A stretch of 64,000 nucleotides of DNA, from NCBI RefSeq assembly GCF_014284335.1, contig NZ_JACOGF010000013.1:62001-126000 (forward strand), given 5' to 3'. A model generated the notes under the pieces. The model worked only from the letters and a program-made list of their open reading frames with translations. It searched no databases and was not told the origin of the DNA. Shown piece after piece: positions 35,497 through 46,039 of the stretch; position 1 is the first letter of the stretch, and the number at the start of each line of letters is the position of its first letter. Source of the stretch: Undibacterium hunanense (GTDB taxonomy: Bacteria > Pseudomonadota > Gammaproteobacteria > Burkholderiales > Burkholderiaceae_D). Made by a program: the position numbers and the translations under genes.

Positions 35497-38373
35497 ATGG
35501 CGAGTAACAATGTAGCCCAATTTGCCACCGAGCTGAAGATGTCAGCAGATTTGCTGCTCACGCAATTGCGTGCGGCGGGCGTCAGTAAGAGCTCGACCTC
35601 AGATTCGCTGACAAAGGAAGACAAAGATAAGCTCCTTGAGCATCTGCGTCGTTCCCACGGCGTATCTGCGGACACAGAAAAGAAAAAAATCACCTTGACT
35701 CGTAAGGAAACGACCGAGATCAAGCAGGCGGATGCTACTGGGAAATCTCGTACCATTCAGGTTGAAGTTCGTAAAAAACGTACTTTCGTCAAACGTGATG
35801 ATGCTCCTGCTGATGAAGCACAGGGCGCAGCAGTGGTCGTTGATCCTGCTGAACAGGCACGCAACGAAGAAGAAGCGCGTCACGAAGCAGAGCTGATTGC
35901 ACGTCAGGAAGCGGAATTGCTTGAGAAGCAAGAACGTCTGGCCAAGCTGGAGGCTGAAAAAGAAGCCCAGGCCCAGGCCATGCGTGAAGCTGAACTGGCC
36001 GAAGCTGCCAAGGCAGAGGCTGAAAAGCTGAAAGCCGAACAGGCTGCTGCGGCTGCCAAGGTCGCTGACGTTAAATCGCCGGATGCCAAGTCTGTAGAAG
36101 TAAAGCCTGCGCAGGTTGCTGTGGACGAAGATAAAAAACGTCTGGATGCAGAAGACGCGAAGAAAAAAGCAGCGACCGACGCCAAAGAAGCGGTTGAGCG
36201 CGCTGCTGCGACTGAAAAAGCCCGCAAAGCTGTAGCGGATGAAGTTGCGCAGATTAAAGAAATGATGAATGCAGCACGCCGTCCGGCGAAAGCACCTGAA
36301 CCGGTTGCTGCTGCACCTAAAGTTGCTGAAGGTACCTTGCACAAGCCTGCTGACAAAAAAGTCGCAGAGAAAAAGCCAGGCGCACCAGCAGAGAAAAAAG
36401 ACGAAAAGAAACCAGTTGTTGCAGACAAGAAGGCGATCAAATCCGCCAACGTGTCTTCCACATGGCAGGATGACGCTGCGAAAAAACGCGGCGGTGGCCT
36501 GAAAACCCGTGGTGATACATCTGGTGGCCGTGATGGCTGGAAAGGTGGCCCTAAAGGCCGTCGCAACAATCATCATGATGACCGCGAATCCAACTTCCAG
36601 GTACCGGTAGAAGCCATCGTTAAAGATGTGTTTGTACCTGAAACCCTGACAGTGGCTGAGCTGGCACATAAAATGGCAGTCAAGGCATCCGAAGTCATCA
36701 AGCATTTGATGAAACTGGGCCAGATGTGCACCATCAACCAGGTACTTGATCAGGAAACAGCAATGATCCTGGTTGAAGAGATGGGTCATAAAGCCTTTGC
36801 TGCAAAACTGGATGATCCTGAAGCCATGCTGACGGATACCACAGAGCACGGTGAATATGAATCCTTCCCACGTGCACCTGTCGTGACTGTCATGGGTCAC
36901 GTTGACCATGGTAAAACATCCCTGCTGGATTACATCCGTCGCGCCAAAGTCGCGTCTGGTGAAGCTGGTGGCATTACGCAGCATATCGGTGCTTATCACG
37001 TAGAAACGCCGCGTGGCATGATCACTTTCCTTGATACGCCAGGCCATGAAGCGTTTACCGCGATGCGTGCCCGTGGTGCCAAGGCGACGGATATTGTTAT
37101 TCTGGTGGTAGCTGCGGATGACGGCGTCATGCCGCAAACCAAAGAGGCGATTGCCCATGCGAAAGCAGCTGGCGTGCCGCTGGTCGTTGCTATCAATAAA
37201 ATTGATAAACCAGGTGCCAATGCAGACCGCGTGACACAAGAGTTGATCGCCGAAAGCGTCGTGCCTGAAGAATACGGTGGTGATTCACCATTCGTGCAGG
37301 TATCTGCAAAAACTGGCCTGGGTATCGATTCCCTGCTGGAACACGTCTTGCTGCAAGCTGAAGTGCTGGAACTGAAAGCACCGAAAGATGCACCTGCCAA
37401 AGGTCTGGTCGTCGAAGCGCGTCTGGATAAAGGTCGCGGTACTGTTGCCACTATTCTGGTGCAGTCCGGTACCTTGAAACGTGGTGACGTGGTGTTGGCC
37501 GGTTCTGCTTATGGTCGTGTCCGTGCGATGCTGGATGAAAATGGCGCGAATATCTCCGAGGCTGGTCCATCCATCCCGGTAGAGATTCAGGGTCTGACAG
37601 AAGTGCCGTCCGCAGGTGAAGAAGTCATGGTCATGGCGGATGAACGCAAGGCACGTGAAATCGCCTTGTTCCGTCAAGGTAAATTCCGTGACGTCAAACT
37701 GGCGAAACAGCAGGCAGCCAAGCTCGAAAACATGTTCGAAAACATGGGCGAGGGCGAAGTCAAAAACCTGCCTATCATCGTCAAGACCGACGTACAGGGT
37801 TCACAAGAAGCGCTGGTGCAATCTTTGGTCAAACTGTCAACCAGCGAAGTGCGTGTACAGGTTGTACATGCAGCAGTTGGTGGTATTTCCGAATCCGACG
37901 TCAATCTGGCAGTGGCTTCCAAAGCGGTCATCATCGGCTTTAACACCCGTGCTGATGCATCTGCCCGTAAATTGGCAGAGTCTAACGGCGTTGACATCCG
38001 CTACTACAACATCATTTACGATGCGGTAGATGAAGTCAAAGCAGCTTTGTCCGGTATGCTGGCTCCAGAAAAACGCGAACAGATCATTGGTATGGTCGAG
38101 ATTCGTCAGGTCTTCGTGGTCAGCAAGGTTGGCGCGATTGCCGGCTGTCTGGTTACCGATGGCGTGGTCAGGCGTACATCCTCTGTCCGTTTGCTGCGCA
38201 ACAACGTGGTTACCTGGACAGGCGAGCTGGATTCGCTCAAGCGTTACAAAGACGATGCCAAAGAAGTCAAAGCCGGTCTGGAATGCGGTCTTTCACTGAA
38301 AGGCTACAACGAGATTCAGGTTGGCGATCAGCTTGAAATATTTGAAGTACAAGAGATAGCACGTACTCTGTAA
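35497..38373 (+). CDS. infB: Translation initiation factor IF-2
   Basis: 958-residue GTPase that places fMet-tRNA on the 30S subunit. N-terminal IF2_N domain ([20 protein letters not shown]), then a long Lys/Ala/Glu-rich linker (~70-330) typical of betaproteobacteria, a second IF2_N-type domain ([20 protein letters not shown]), and the G domain: [17 protein letters not shown] and NKIDKPGAN. Domains II-IV follow, ending [26 protein letters not shown] precedes the start. It is the third gene of the rimP-nusA-infB-rbfA-truB run. Confidence 0.97.
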   Translation: MASNNVAQFATELKMSADLLLTQLRAAGVSKSSTSDSLTKEDKDKLLEHLRRSHGVSADTEKKKITLTRKETTEIKQADATGKSRTIQVEVRKKRTFVKRDDAPADEAQGAAVVVDPAEQARNEEEARHEAELIARQEAELLEKQERLAKLEAEKEAQAQAMREAELAEAAKAEAEKLKAEQAAAAAKVADVKSPDAKSVEVKPAQVAVDEDKKRLDAEDAKKKAATDAKEAVERAAATEKARKAVADEVAQIKEMMNAARRPAKAPEPVAAAPKVAEGTLHKPADKKVAEKKPGAPAEKKDEKKPVVADKKAIKSANVSSTWQDDAAKKRGGGLKTRGDTSGGRDGWKGGPKGRRNNHHDDRESNFQVPVEAIVKDVFVPETLTVAELAHKMAVKASEVIKHLMKLGQMCTINQVLDQETAMILVEEMGHKAFAAKLDDPEAMLTDTTEHGEYESFPRAPVVTVMGHVDHGKTSLLDYIRRAKVASGEAGGITQHIGAYHVETPRGMITFLDTPGHEAFTAMRARGAKATDIVILVVAADDGVMPQTKEAIAHAKAAGVPLVVAINKIDKPGANADRVTQELIAESVVPEEYGGDSPFVQVSAKTGLGIDSLLEHVLLQAEVLELKAPKDAPAKGLVVEARLDKGRGTVATILVQSGTLKRGDVVLAGSAYGRVRAMLDENGANISEAGPSIPVEIQGLTEVPSAGEEVMVMADERKAREIALFRQGKFRDVKLAKQQAAKLENMFENMGEGEVKNLPIIVKTDVQGSQEALVQSLVKLSTSEVRVQVVHAAVGGISESDVNLAVASKAVIIGFNTRADASARKLAESNGVDIRYYNIIYDAVDEVKAALSGMLAPEKREQIIGMVEIRQVFVVSKVGAIAGCLVTDGVVRRTSSVRLLRNNVVTWTGELDSLKRYKDDAKEVKAGLECGLSLKGYNEIQVGDQLEIFEVQEIARTL

Positions 38374-38381
38374 CTCAAGAT

Positions 38382-38404
38382 AACCCCGGACCAGTTCCGG
38401 GGTT
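38382..38404 (+). terminator. Hairpin between infB and rbfA
   Basis: AACCCCGGA (38382-38390) pairs with TCCGGGGTT (38396-38404), loop CCAGT. It lacks a T tract, so it more probably protects or partly attenuates the transcript than ends it. Confidence 0.55.
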
Positions 38405-38430
38405 GTGGTTTATGGAGATGTAAGAAAATT

Positions 38431-38820
38431 ATGGCAAAACATAGCAAAAATATTCCCGGTCGTGGCCTGCGTGTAGCAGACCAGATTCAACGTGACTTGG
38501 CAGAAATCATCTGGTCTGAACTGAAAGACCCGCGTGTAGGTATGATCACGCTGACAGAAGTGCAACTGACTCCCGATTACGCCCACGCAAAAGTGTATTT
38601 CACCACGCTGGTGGATGACCCTGTTGCGGTAAAAAACACGATTGAAGCCCTGGCGAAAGCATCTGGTTTCCTGCGCAATCAGCTGGGTCTGCGTCTGCAT
38701 ATCCATACCTTGCCGCAACTGCATTTTGTGCATGACACATCTACTATCCGTGGCATGGCCATGTCAAAACTGATAGATGAAGCCAATGCCACACGCGCCA
38801 AAGACGACGGCGAAAACTGA
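38431..38820 (+). CDS. rbfA: Ribosome-binding factor A
   Basis: 129-residue KH-fold protein that helps the 5' end of 16S rRNA fold during late 30S maturation. Recognised by [41 protein letters not shown] and [20 protein letters not shown], where the last segment is the hallmark RLRxxPxLxF end. A normal length for beta- and gammaproteobacteria. It lies between infB and truB on the same strand, 57 bp after infB, with GGAGATG upstream of the start. Confidence 0.95.
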   Translation: MAKHSKNIPGRGLRVADQIQRDLAEIIWSELKDPRVGMITLTEVQLTPDYAHAKVYFTTLVDDPVAVKNTIEALAKASGFLRNQLGLRLHIHTLPQLHFVHDTSTIRGMAMSKLIDEANATRAKDDGEN

Positions 38821-38876
38821 TTCCAGACTGATTGATACACAGTGAATGCTCAGCCTGGCAACAGGCTGCTGACAAC

Positions 38877-39809
38877 ATGACGACTCCGCAGATAAAAAGA
38901 AAGCGTGTGCCTGTGCACGGTGTATTGCTATTGGATAAGCCAGTTGGTTTTTCCAGCAATGATGCCCTGATCAAGGCCAAGCGCTTTTTGAATGCCGCCA
39001 AAGCCGGGCATACTGGCACGCTTGATCCATTTGCTACTGGTTTGCTGCCGCTGTGCTTTGGCGAAGCCACCAAGTTTTCCCAGGACCTGCTGGAAGCAGA
39101 TAAAACCTATACCACGGTCGTACACCTTGGTGTCACCACGACAACGGGGGATACTGAAGGTGAGGTGCTGGAAGAAAAGCCGGTTGATGTCAGTCTGGAG
39201 CAAATCCAGCAAGCATTGCAGCAATTCACCGGCCCCATACAGCAAGTGCCGCCCATGTATTCCGCACTCAAGCGCGATGGCAAGCCCCTGTATGAATATG
39301 CGCGTGCCGGCATTACGCTGGAACGTGAAGCGCGCAGCGTTATCATTCACGAGCTGGAATTGCTGGCCTATGAAGCGCCTTTCCTGAGTCTCAAAGTCAA
39401 ATGCAGCAAGGGCACTTATGTGCGGGTGCTGGGTGAAGACATAGGTGCAACGCTGGGTTGTGGCGCGCATCTGAAGGAATTGCGCCGTATCGGTGTGGGT
39501 CATCTGGTATTGGAAAAATCCATTACCCTGGAGTATCTTGAAAGTTTGCCAGAACCTGAGCGTCTGGCATTGCTGGACCCGGTTGATGCCTTGTTGTCCA
39601 GCTTTGACCCGGTTTACCTCACAGATGAGCTGTCGCGCCGCTTTCTGCACGGCCAGCGGCTGGCATTAAATAAAGAAGAAGTCACATTGCCCATTGAAAC
39701 TGGCCGCGTTCGCGTCTATCGTGAATCGGATGGACAGTTGCTGGGTTCGGCCCAGTTGCAGGAATACGGCATACTCGCGCCAGAGCGCCTGATTGCCACT
39801 GAACATTAA
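38877..39809 (+). CDS. truB: tRNA pseudouridine(55) synthase TruB
   Basis: 310-residue enzyme that makes pseudouridine 55 in the T loop of tRNAs. Start taken at 38877 (MTTPQIKRKRVPVHGVLLLD) because the family begins shortly before the HGVLLLDKP segment; an upstream ATG at 38832 would add 15 unusual residues. The catalytic Asp is in AGHTGTLDPFATGLLPLC; KTYTTVVHLGVTT and SCGTYVR-like KCSKGTYVRVLGEDIG are also present. It closes the operon and is followed by a terminator. Confidence 0.95.
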   Translation: MTTPQIKRKRVPVHGVLLLDKPVGFSSNDALIKAKRFLNAAKAGHTGTLDPFATGLLPLCFGEATKFSQDLLEADKTYTTVVHLGVTTTTGDTEGEVLEEKPVDVSLEQIQQALQQFTGPIQQVPPMYSALKRDGKPLYEYARAGITLEREARSVIIHELELLAYEAPFLSLKVKCSKGTYVRVLGEDIGATLGCGAHLKELRRIGVGHLVLEKSITLEYLESLPEPERLALLDPVDALLSSFDPVYLTDELSRRFLHGQRLALNKEEVTLPIETGRVRVYRESDGQLLGSAQLQEYGILAPERLIATEH

Positions 39810-39829
39810 TTGTGTCATCGCACGGTAGC

Positions 39830-39857
39830 AACTCCTTGAAATAATAGGAGTTTTTCT
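39830..39857 (+). terminator. Rho-independent terminator after truB
   Basis: AACTCCT (39830-39836) pairs with AGGAGTT (39846-39852), followed by TTTTCT. It ends the rimP-to-truB unit; typA starts 76 bp later with its own leader. Confidence 0.75.
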
Positions 39858-39932
39858 ACTTTTGCGCTGCAACATGTTATAATCGCAGGTTATCCGATTT
39901 ACCCAATAGATTTACCCAATAAGAACGCTATC

Positions 39933-41765
39933 ATGTCTACTTCAAAACGCGCTATCCGTAACATCGCCATTATCGCTCACGTCGATCACGGCAAAACCAC
40001 TCTGGTTGACCAGTTATTGCGTCAGTCCGGTACTTTCCGCGACAACCAGCAGGTTGATGCCCGTGTTATGGATTCGAATGATATCGAAAAAGAGCGCGGT
40101 ATCACTATTTTGTCCAAGAACTGTGCTGTTGAATACAAAGGCACACACATCAACATCGTCGATACCCCTGGCCATGCTGACTTTGGTGGTGAAGTAGAAC
40201 GTGTTCTGTCCATGGTGGACAGCGTTTTGTTGCTGGTAGATGCACAAGAAGGTCCAATGCCACAAACGCGTTTCGTTACGCGTAAAGCACTGGCTCTGGG
40301 TTTGAAACCTATCGTTGTCGTCAACAAGATCGACCGTGAAAACGCAGATCCACAAAAAGCCGTCAACGCGACTTTTGAACTGTTCGACAAACTCGGTGCA
40401 ACTGACGAACAACTTGATTTCCCTATCGTCTACGCATCCGGTTTCAAAGGCTATGCAGGCCTGGAAGATTCTGTGCGCGAAGGCAATATGGAACCTTTGT
40501 TCGACGCTATCCTGGAACACGTTCCTGCGCGTGAAGATGATCCGGACGGTCCTCTGCAATTGCAAATCACTTCCCTGGAATATTCTTCCTATGTTGGTAA
40601 AATCGGCGTTGGCCGTATCCTGCGTGGTCGCGTCAAGGCATTGCAAGACGTAGTCTGGATGAATGGTCCTGAAGACAAGCCAACCAAGGCACGTATCAAC
40701 CAGGTATTGACATTCAAAGGCCTGGACCGCGTTCTGGTTGATGAAGCACTGGCAGGTGACATCGTCCTGATCAATGGTATCGAAGAAATCGGTATCGGCT
40801 CCACCATCTGCGCACCGGACACGCCTGAAGGCCTGCCGATGTTGAAGATTGATGAGCCTACACTGACCATGAACTTCATGGTGAACAGTTCCCCACTGGC
40901 TGGTCGCGAAGGTAAATTCGTGACTACACGTCAAATCCGTGACCGTCTGGAACGTGAATTAAAATCCAACATGGCTTTGCGCGTTGTGCAGGCAGAAGGC
41001 GATGATTCCACGTATGAAGTTTCTGGCCGCGGTGAGTTGCATCTGACCATCCTGATCGAAAACATGCGTCGTGAAGGCTTTGAATTGGCTGTATCCCGTC
41101 CACGCGTGGTCTTCAAAATGGTGGATGGCGAACGTCATGAACCATATGAAAACCTGACAGTAGACGTAGAAGAAGCCAATCAGGGTGGCGTCATGGAAGA
41201 ACTGGGTCGTCGTCGTGGTGACCTGCAAAATATGGAACCGGACGGCAAAGGTCGTGTCCGTCTGGAATACCGTATTCCAGCACGTGGCCTGATCGGCTTC
41301 CAGGGTGAATTCATGACATTGACGCGCGGTACGGGCTTGATGAGCCACGTGTTTGATGAATACGCACCAGTCGACAATTCCAAAGGCGAACTCGGCGGCC
41401 GTCGCAATGGCGTGCTGATCTCGCAAGATGATGGCGCAGCAGTTGCCTACGCTATCTGGAAATTGCAAGACCGCGGTCGTATGTTCGTCAGCCACAATGA
41501 CCCAGTGTATGAAGGCATGATCATCGGTATTCATTCCCGTGACAATGACCTGGTAGTGAACCCGATCAAAGGCAAGCAATTGACCAACGTTCGTTCTTCC
41601 GGTACAGATGAAGCGGTACGTCTGGTTCCACCTATCCAGATGAACCTGGAATATGCAGTTGAGTTTATTGACGACGATGAACTGGTTGAAGTCACACCTA
41701 AGAGCATTCGTCTGCGCAAGCGCTTCCTGAAAGAGCACGAACGTAAAAAGGCATCACGCGAATAA
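39933..41765 (+). CDS. typA: Ribosome-associated GTPase TypA/BipA
   Basis: 610-residue translational GTPase related to EF-G that acts on 50S assembly at low temperature and in stress. G1 is [15 protein letters not shown]; switch region [11 protein letters not shown]3 [12 protein letters not shown]4 NKIDREN. The C-terminal half has the typical BipA signatures [20 protein letters not shown] and [20 protein letters not shown]. Length is exactly that of the family. It has its own short leader after the truB terminator and is followed by a strong hairpin terminator. Confidence 0.97.
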   Translation: MSTSKRAIRNIAIIAHVDHGKTTLVDQLLRQSGTFRDNQQVDARVMDSNDIEKERGITILSKNCAVEYKGTHINIVDTPGHADFGGEVERVLSMVDSVLLLVDAQEGPMPQTRFVTRKALALGLKPIVVVNKIDRENADPQKAVNATFELFDKLGATDEQLDFPIVYASGFKGYAGLEDSVREGNMEPLFDAILEHVPAREDDPDGPLQLQITSLEYSSYVGKIGVGRILRGRVKALQDVVWMNGPEDKPTKARINQVLTFKGLDRVLVDEALAGDIVLINGIEEIGIGSTICAPDTPEGLPMLKIDEPTLTMNFMVNSSPLAGREGKFVTTRQIRDRLERELKSNMALRVVQAEGDDSTYEVSGRGELHLTILIENMRREGFELAVSRPRVVFKMVDGERHEPYENLTVDVEEANQGGVMEELGRRRGDLQNMEPDGKGRVRLEYRIPARGLIGFQGEFMTLTRGTGLMSHVFDEYAPVDNSKGELGGRRNGVLISQDDGAAVAYAIWKLQDRGRMFVSHNDPVYEGMIIGIHSRDNDLVVNPIKGKQLTNVRSSGTDEAVRLVPPIQMNLEYAVEFIDDDELVEVTPKSIRLRKRFLKEHERKKASRE

Positions 41766-41782
41766 GCTGATTTCTTTTGACT

Positions 41783-41861
41783 GATGCGGCTGGCAATTCT
41801 GCCGCATCTAGATCAACCCGTTTTGCTCTAGCCAGTTTGGCCAGAGTCAAACGGGTTTTTT
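41783..41861 (+). terminator. Two hairpins after typA
   Basis: GATGCGGC/GCCGCATC (41783-41808), then AACCCGTTTTG.../...CAAACGGGTT (41815-41857) followed by a T run to 41861. The second is a typical rho-independent terminator. Confidence 0.85.
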
Positions 41862-41873
41862 ATTTGGATCAAC

Positions 41874-42749
41874 ATGCAAAATAAAATGACTCACCGCAAA
41901 GCGGTGATGCTGATGATTTGCGCTGCCACTCTGTGGAGTATTGCCGGTGTATTTACCCGTCATCTTGAAGTGGCACGTAATTTTGAAGTGACTTTTTGGC
42001 GCAGTTTTTTTGCCGCCGTGTTTATTGCCGGCGTCATGCTGCGACAATATAAATGGGCCTTCATCCCGCGCCTTAAATTGCTGGGCAAGATAGGATTTCT
42101 GTCGGGCTGCATGTGGGCCACCATGTATAGCTGTTTCATGATCGCACTGACCATGACCACGGTTGCCAATACCTCCATCATGGAAAGTCTGACACCTTTG
42201 TTCACTGCTTTTCTGGCATGGATGATATTACGCCAGCATATTCCTGCGCGTACCTGGTGGGCGATTGCTGCCGCCGGTCTGGGCATGTGCTGGATGTTTG
42301 CCGGCAGTTTGACAGAGGTGGATAGTCGTGGCCTGACAGGCATGCTGATTGCGCTGGGCATTCCGTTCGCGTCTTCAATAAACGTCATCATCCTGAAAAA
42401 AGGTGGACATGCTGTTGACCTGGTACCAGCCGTGTTTGTTGGTGGCAGTCTATCGGCACTGATCATGTTGCCATTGGCCTGGCCATTTCAAACCTCATTG
42501 CATGATATTGCTATCCTCGCTATTTTGGGCTTTTTTCAACTGGGCCTGCCTTGCATGTTGATGGTCAAGGCATCGAATAGTTTATCTGCGCCAGAGATCG
42601 CCTTGCTGTCCTTGCTGGAAGTATTGCTGGCACCAATCTGGGCCTGGCTGGGTGCGGGCGAAGTGCCTGCACAATCCAGCATCATCGGTGGAGCAATCGT
42701 GTTGACTGCGCTGGTCTTCAATGAATTGGCCGACATGCGCAAGGATTGA
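41874..42749 (+). CDS. EamA-family (DMT superfamily) transporter
   Basis: 291-residue inner-membrane protein with about ten transmembrane helices forming two EamA repeats (first ~8-140, second ~150-285). Recognised from the opening KAVMLMICAATLWSIAGVFT, the repeat ends (TTVANTSIMESLTPLFTAFLAW and LSAPEIALLSLLEVLLAPIWAW) and the absence of other domains. Members export amino acids or other metabolites; the substrate is not readable. The start at 41874 lies only 13 bp after the typA terminator. The next gene is 88 bp downstream. Confidence 0.88.
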   Translation: MQNKMTHRKAVMLMICAATLWSIAGVFTRHLEVARNFEVTFWRSFFAAVFIAGVMLRQYKWAFIPRLKLLGKIGFLSGCMWATMYSCFMIALTMTTVANTSIMESLTPLFTAFLAWMILRQHIPARTWWAIAAAGLGMCWMFAGSLTEVDSRGLTGMLIALGIPFASSINVIILKKGGHAVDLVPAVFVGGSLSALIMLPLAWPFQTSLHDIAILAILGFFQLGLPCMLMVKASNSLSAPEIALLSLLEVLLAPIWAWLGAGEVPAQSSIIGGAIVLTALVFNELADMRKD

Positions 42750-42837
42750 TCTGCATCAAAGCTTGTACCGATAAATTTTGAGCTGACAGGGCAGGGACTT
42801 ATGATCGCGAACATTTTTCTTTTCGGATCACCCTGCC

Positions 42838-44226
42838 ATGACTGTAACCTCAGTAAAAAACGCAATAAAATCCCCGGAACTTCTCTTGCCCGCCGGTTCG
42901 CTGGAAAAAATGCACGCCGCTTTCGACTTTGGTGCCGATGCTGTCTATGCAGGCCAGCCACGTTATAGCCTGCGCGCCCGCAATAATGAATTTTCTACCC
43001 TCGATGTTTTGCAGCAGGGCATAGACGGTGCCCATGCACGCGGCAAACTGTTCTTCGTCGCCAGCAATATCTTCCCGCACAATAGCAAACTCAAAACCTA
43101 TCTGCGCGATATGGAACCCGTCATCAACATGAAGCCGGATGCCCTCATCATGGCTGACCCTGGCCTCATCATGATGGTGCGTGAAAAGTGGCCAGAAGTG
43201 CCGGTACATCTGTCCGTGCAGGCCAATGCCGTCAACTGGGCCGATGTAAAATTCTGGAAAAAGATGGGCCTGACCCGCGTCATCCTCTCGCGTGAATTGT
43301 CGCTCGATGAAATAGAAGAAATTCGCCAGCAATGCCCGGATATGGAGCTGGAAGTGTTTGTCCACGGCGCCTTGTGCATCGCCTATTCTGGCCGTTGTTT
43401 GTTGTCTGGTTATTTCAATCATCGCGACCCCAATCAGGGCACCTGCACCAATTCCTGTCGCTGGGATTACAAGGTGGAAAATGCCACCCAGAATGAAACC
43501 GGTGATCTGGCACGCATCCCGGTTGAAAGTATCAAACTCAATTACCAGCAGGCACTGGAAGAAGCCAATCAATCTTTTTCTGCCATGGGCGACATGCCAC
43601 GCCATCCTCTGGCAGATAGGCCTTACCTGATAGAGGAGGGTGGTAAGCCAGGTCAGTTCATGCCCATACTTGAAGATGAGCATGGCACCTACATCATGAA
43701 TTCAAAAGACTTGCGCGCCGTTGAGCATGTGGAGCGACTGGCTAAAATCGGCATCGATTCACTGAAAGTCGAAGGTCGTACCAAGTCTTTGTACTACGTC
43801 GCCCGCACTGCTCAGACCTATAGACGTGCGATTGATGATGCGGTTGCCGGCCGTCCATTTAACACCGACCTGCTGGGGCAGTTGAATGGTCTCGCCAATC
43901 GCGGTTATACCGACGGTTTTTATCAGCGTCACCATACGCAAGAACATCAAAACTATATGGAAGGCGTATCAAAGGCACACCGCAGCCAGTACGTAGGGCA
44001 GGTTTTGCAAGTGGCAGATGGCTGGGCCGAGGTTGAAGTCAAAAACCGCTTCGCCGTCGGTGACGAGATAGAAATCATTTCTCCAAATGGCAATGAAATT
44101 TTCAAACTGGTAGAAATACGCAATGGCGATAATCAATCCCTGAACATGATAGGTGGCGCAGGGCATAAGGTGCGTATTCCGCTGGATGCCAAATATGAAA
44201 AAGCATTGCTGGCCAGAATGTTGTGA
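42838..44226 (+). CDS. trhP: U32-family peptidase-like tRNA hydroxylation protein (YegQ/TrhP)
   Basis: 462 residues of the U32 family; TrhP (YegQ) in Escherichia coli is needed for hydroxylation of uridine 34 in tRNA with prephenate. The opening PELLLPAGSLEKMHAAFDFG and ADAVYAGQPRYSLRARNNEF are diagnostic. The iron-sulphur-type Cys cluster is visible: ALCIAYSGRCLLSGY and GTCTNSCRWDY, with a fourth conserved region later. Length fits TrhP rather than the longer RlhA. It appears to be transcribed alone or with the following DUF1294 gene. Confidence 0.88.
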   Translation: MTVTSVKNAIKSPELLLPAGSLEKMHAAFDFGADAVYAGQPRYSLRARNNEFSTLDVLQQGIDGAHARGKLFFVASNIFPHNSKLKTYLRDMEPVINMKPDALIMADPGLIMMVREKWPEVPVHLSVQANAVNWADVKFWKKMGLTRVILSRELSLDEIEEIRQQCPDMELEVFVHGALCIAYSGRCLLSGYFNHRDPNQGTCTNSCRWDYKVENATQNETGDLARIPVESIKLNYQQALEEANQSFSAMGDMPRHPLADRPYLIEEGGKPGQFMPILEDEHGTYIMNSKDLRAVEHVERLAKIGIDSLKVEGRTKSLYYVARTAQTYRRAIDDAVAGRPFNTDLLGQLNGLANRGYTDGFYQRHHTQEHQNYMEGVSKAHRSQYVGQVLQVADGWAEVEVKNRFAVGDEIEIISPNGNEIFKLVEIRNGDNQSLNMIGGAGHKVRIPLDAKYEKALLARML

Positions 44227-44308
44227 TGGCTGACATGTTTGGCATGCAATAATCTACAGTTTCCACGCCGCATCCTGATGTGGCAAATTGCTGCAATGTA
44301 GATTCCTT

Positions 44309-44605
44309 ATGTCCGCTATTGACCCCCGCTTACTTTTGCCCGGCTTGCTGCTCATGGTGTATGCCATCATGAGCCTGGTCACGCTATGCATGTATGCCAT
44401 CGACAAATCTGCAGCAGGCAAGCGCGGGCCAAGGATTTCCGAGAGAAGCTTGCTGCTATGCGGCCTGGCAGGCGGCTGGCCGGGTGCCATCGTGGCACAA
44501 AGTATTTTCCGTCATAAGACACAGAAAACCTCTTTCCGACGCGCCTTTTTTGCCACGATCATCCTTAATCTGGCCTTACTCATTGCCGTTATTGTCATAT
44601 CATAA
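44309..44605 (+). CDS. DUF1294 membrane protein
   Basis: 98-residue integral membrane protein, start taken at the ATG 44309. Three hydrophobic segments are visible: LLLPGLLLMVYAIMSLVTLC, the ERSLLLCGLAGGWPGAIVAQ part, and TIILNLALLIAVIVIS at the C-terminus. The middle sequence DKSAAGKRGPRISERSLLLCGLAGGWPG followed by FRHKTQKTSFR is the DUF1294 signature. In other bacteria the domain is often fused to a cold-shock domain, which is missing here. Function unknown. Confidence 0.85.
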   Translation: MSAIDPRLLLPGLLLMVYAIMSLVTLCMYAIDKSAAGKRGPRISERSLLLCGLAGGWPGAIVAQSIFRHKTQKTSFRRAFFATIILNLALLIAVIVIS

Positions 44606-44696
44606 ACTGTTATTGTATTATTGATATAAATACATCTGAATAAGCTGATGGTGCTGGTTGTTCAGTATGCGTCATGCAATCTTCAGGGGAATGGCT

Positions 44697-45080
44697 ATGC
44701 AAATAGATCCGGTAAAAACCTATATCGCCCTTGCGCCGGACGGGCAGTCCACTGTGTTGCCTGGTGGCGATGCTTTCTGGAGCCTGCCCATGGCAGAAAT
44801 AGATCAGTATGGGAAGCACTGGTTAATTTCTGAATACGCCTTCGATGCTGATTGGCCCAGTTGGGAAATGCACCCGCATGCCGATGAGTTTGTTTACATG
44901 CTGTCCGGCGCTGCCGACTTTGTGCTGAAAGTGGACGGGGCTGAACAGCATATCGCGCTGAAGGCAGGCAAAGCTGTGCTGATACCCAGGGGTCATTGGC
45001 ATACCGCCAAAATGACCACGCCTGGCCGCATGTTGTTCTTTACCCGGGGTGAGGGAACAGAGCATATGTCGGTATCCTGA
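44697..45080 (+). CDS. Cupin-domain protein
   Basis: 127-residue single-domain cupin. AGGGGA at 44685-44690 supports the ATG at 44697. Metal-binding motif 1 is visible as EMHPHADEFVYMLSG with two His and Glu, and motif 2 as VLIPRGHWHTAK. Small cupins of this kind bind a metal and act as isomerases, dioxygenases or sensors; the substrate is unknown. It lies between the DUF1294 gene and a membrane protein, all plus strand, with gaps of 91 and 47 bp. Confidence 0.85.
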   Translation: MQIDPVKTYIALAPDGQSTVLPGGDAFWSLPMAEIDQYGKHWLISEYAFDADWPSWEMHPHADEFVYMLSGAADFVLKVDGAEQHIALKAGKAVLIPRGHWHTAKMTTPGRMLFFTRGEGTEHMSVS

Positions 45081-45127
45081 TCATCAAAAAAACAGATTAT
45101 TGAAACTAACTCATTGCAAGGTTCAGT

Positions 45128-45799
45128 ATGACTAGCGATAACGAACAAATCGAGAAAAAAGCGGAAGCCAGCTTATCTGCGCTTCAGCTTGCGCCAACAT
45201 CATTGGCAACACGGACCTCAGTACCACTGGAAGTGCAGGCTGCCACGCCACCACCGACTGAACACACACCAGGTACGCCCTTGTCTCCGGCAATCATCAA
45301 TAAGGCATGGACAACCGCCGCCATACTCTTGATGGCTTCCATCCTGGGAATTCTGTTCATCATCGGGTTGAGTGTCTGGCAAACGCTGGCCTGGCTGCGC
45401 GATACCAAAGATCTTGGAAATATGTTCATCGTCACATCGATAGGCTTGATTTATAACAGTATTTTGCGCGACATTGCCGCACTGACAGGCATCGCCCTGG
45501 CAGCGGGCGGCTTGCTGGTATCTTTTTTGACGATCAATCAAACCATCGGCGTCGCTGCCACCGCTAACGAGAAAAATCTGGCCGACCTCAAGACCAACTC
45601 ACCCGGCGTGATCGCGATTGTTTTCGGCTCCCTCATCATCATCGCTTCGCTGTATTTCAAAGGTGAATTTAATTTGAAGGATGAGGGTATGTCGACTGGA
45701 ACGAAGAGTCAAACCAGTGCTGAGCCAAAAATTGTGCCGGTAACTGCCGGGGATGTGAAGCCGGAAGCTCTGCATGAGCCAAATGGAGGTCAGAAGTGA
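45128..45799 (+). CDS. Hypothetical membrane protein, 223 aa
   Basis: Unrecognised inner-membrane protein. After a ~60-residue charged and Pro/Thr-rich N-terminal region come three hydrophobic segments: ~58-82 (TTAAILLMASILGILFIIGL), ~115-140 (DIAALTGIALAAGGLLVSFL) and ~160-175 (GVIAIVFGSLIIIASLYF). The C-terminal ~45 residues are charged and Pro-rich. A real gene is supported by codon use and by a strong terminator 80 bp downstream. No function assigned. Confidence 0.75.
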   Translation: MTSDNEQIEKKAEASLSALQLAPTSLATRTSVPLEVQAATPPPTEHTPGTPLSPAIINKAWTTAAILLMASILGILFIIGLSVWQTLAWLRDTKDLGNMFIVTSIGLIYNSILRDIAALTGIALAAGGLLVSFLTINQTIGVAATANEKNLADLKTNSPGVIAIVFGSLIIIASLYFKGEFNLKDEGMSTGTKSQTSAEPKIVPVTAGDVKPEALHEPNGGQK

Positions 45800-45879
45800 G
45801 TGGAATTAATTTTTTGATCTTCCAGAAACTGATTGAGTAATTCTTGAAAACTGAAACTGCATATAGTTAATTTGTATAA

Positions 45880-45913
45880 CAGCCCGGCAAATCATTGGCT
45901 TGCCGGGCTGTTT
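45880..45913 (+). terminator. Strong rho-independent terminator
   Basis: ACAGCCCGGCAA (45880-45891-ish) pairs with TTGCCGGGCTGT (ending 45911), 12-bp stem and 9-base loop, then TTTCT. It closes the typA-to-45799 region. Confidence 0.85.
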
Positions 45914-46039
45914 CTACTCTTGATTTAAGAGTTTTTTTTGGGGGGGCGCTGTAAGGTATAGCGGTTTAAATATTCTCAACAATAGGTATTTAAACCCGCG
46001 CTATGAGTAGCGACAATGCATTTGCAAAACGGGTGTAGA

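Noticed and set aside
35599..37239. 546-codon open frame antisense to infB
   Set aside because: It is a mirror of the strongly coding infB gene, with Cys/Phe/Arg-biased composition and no ribosome site; no second gene is plausible there.
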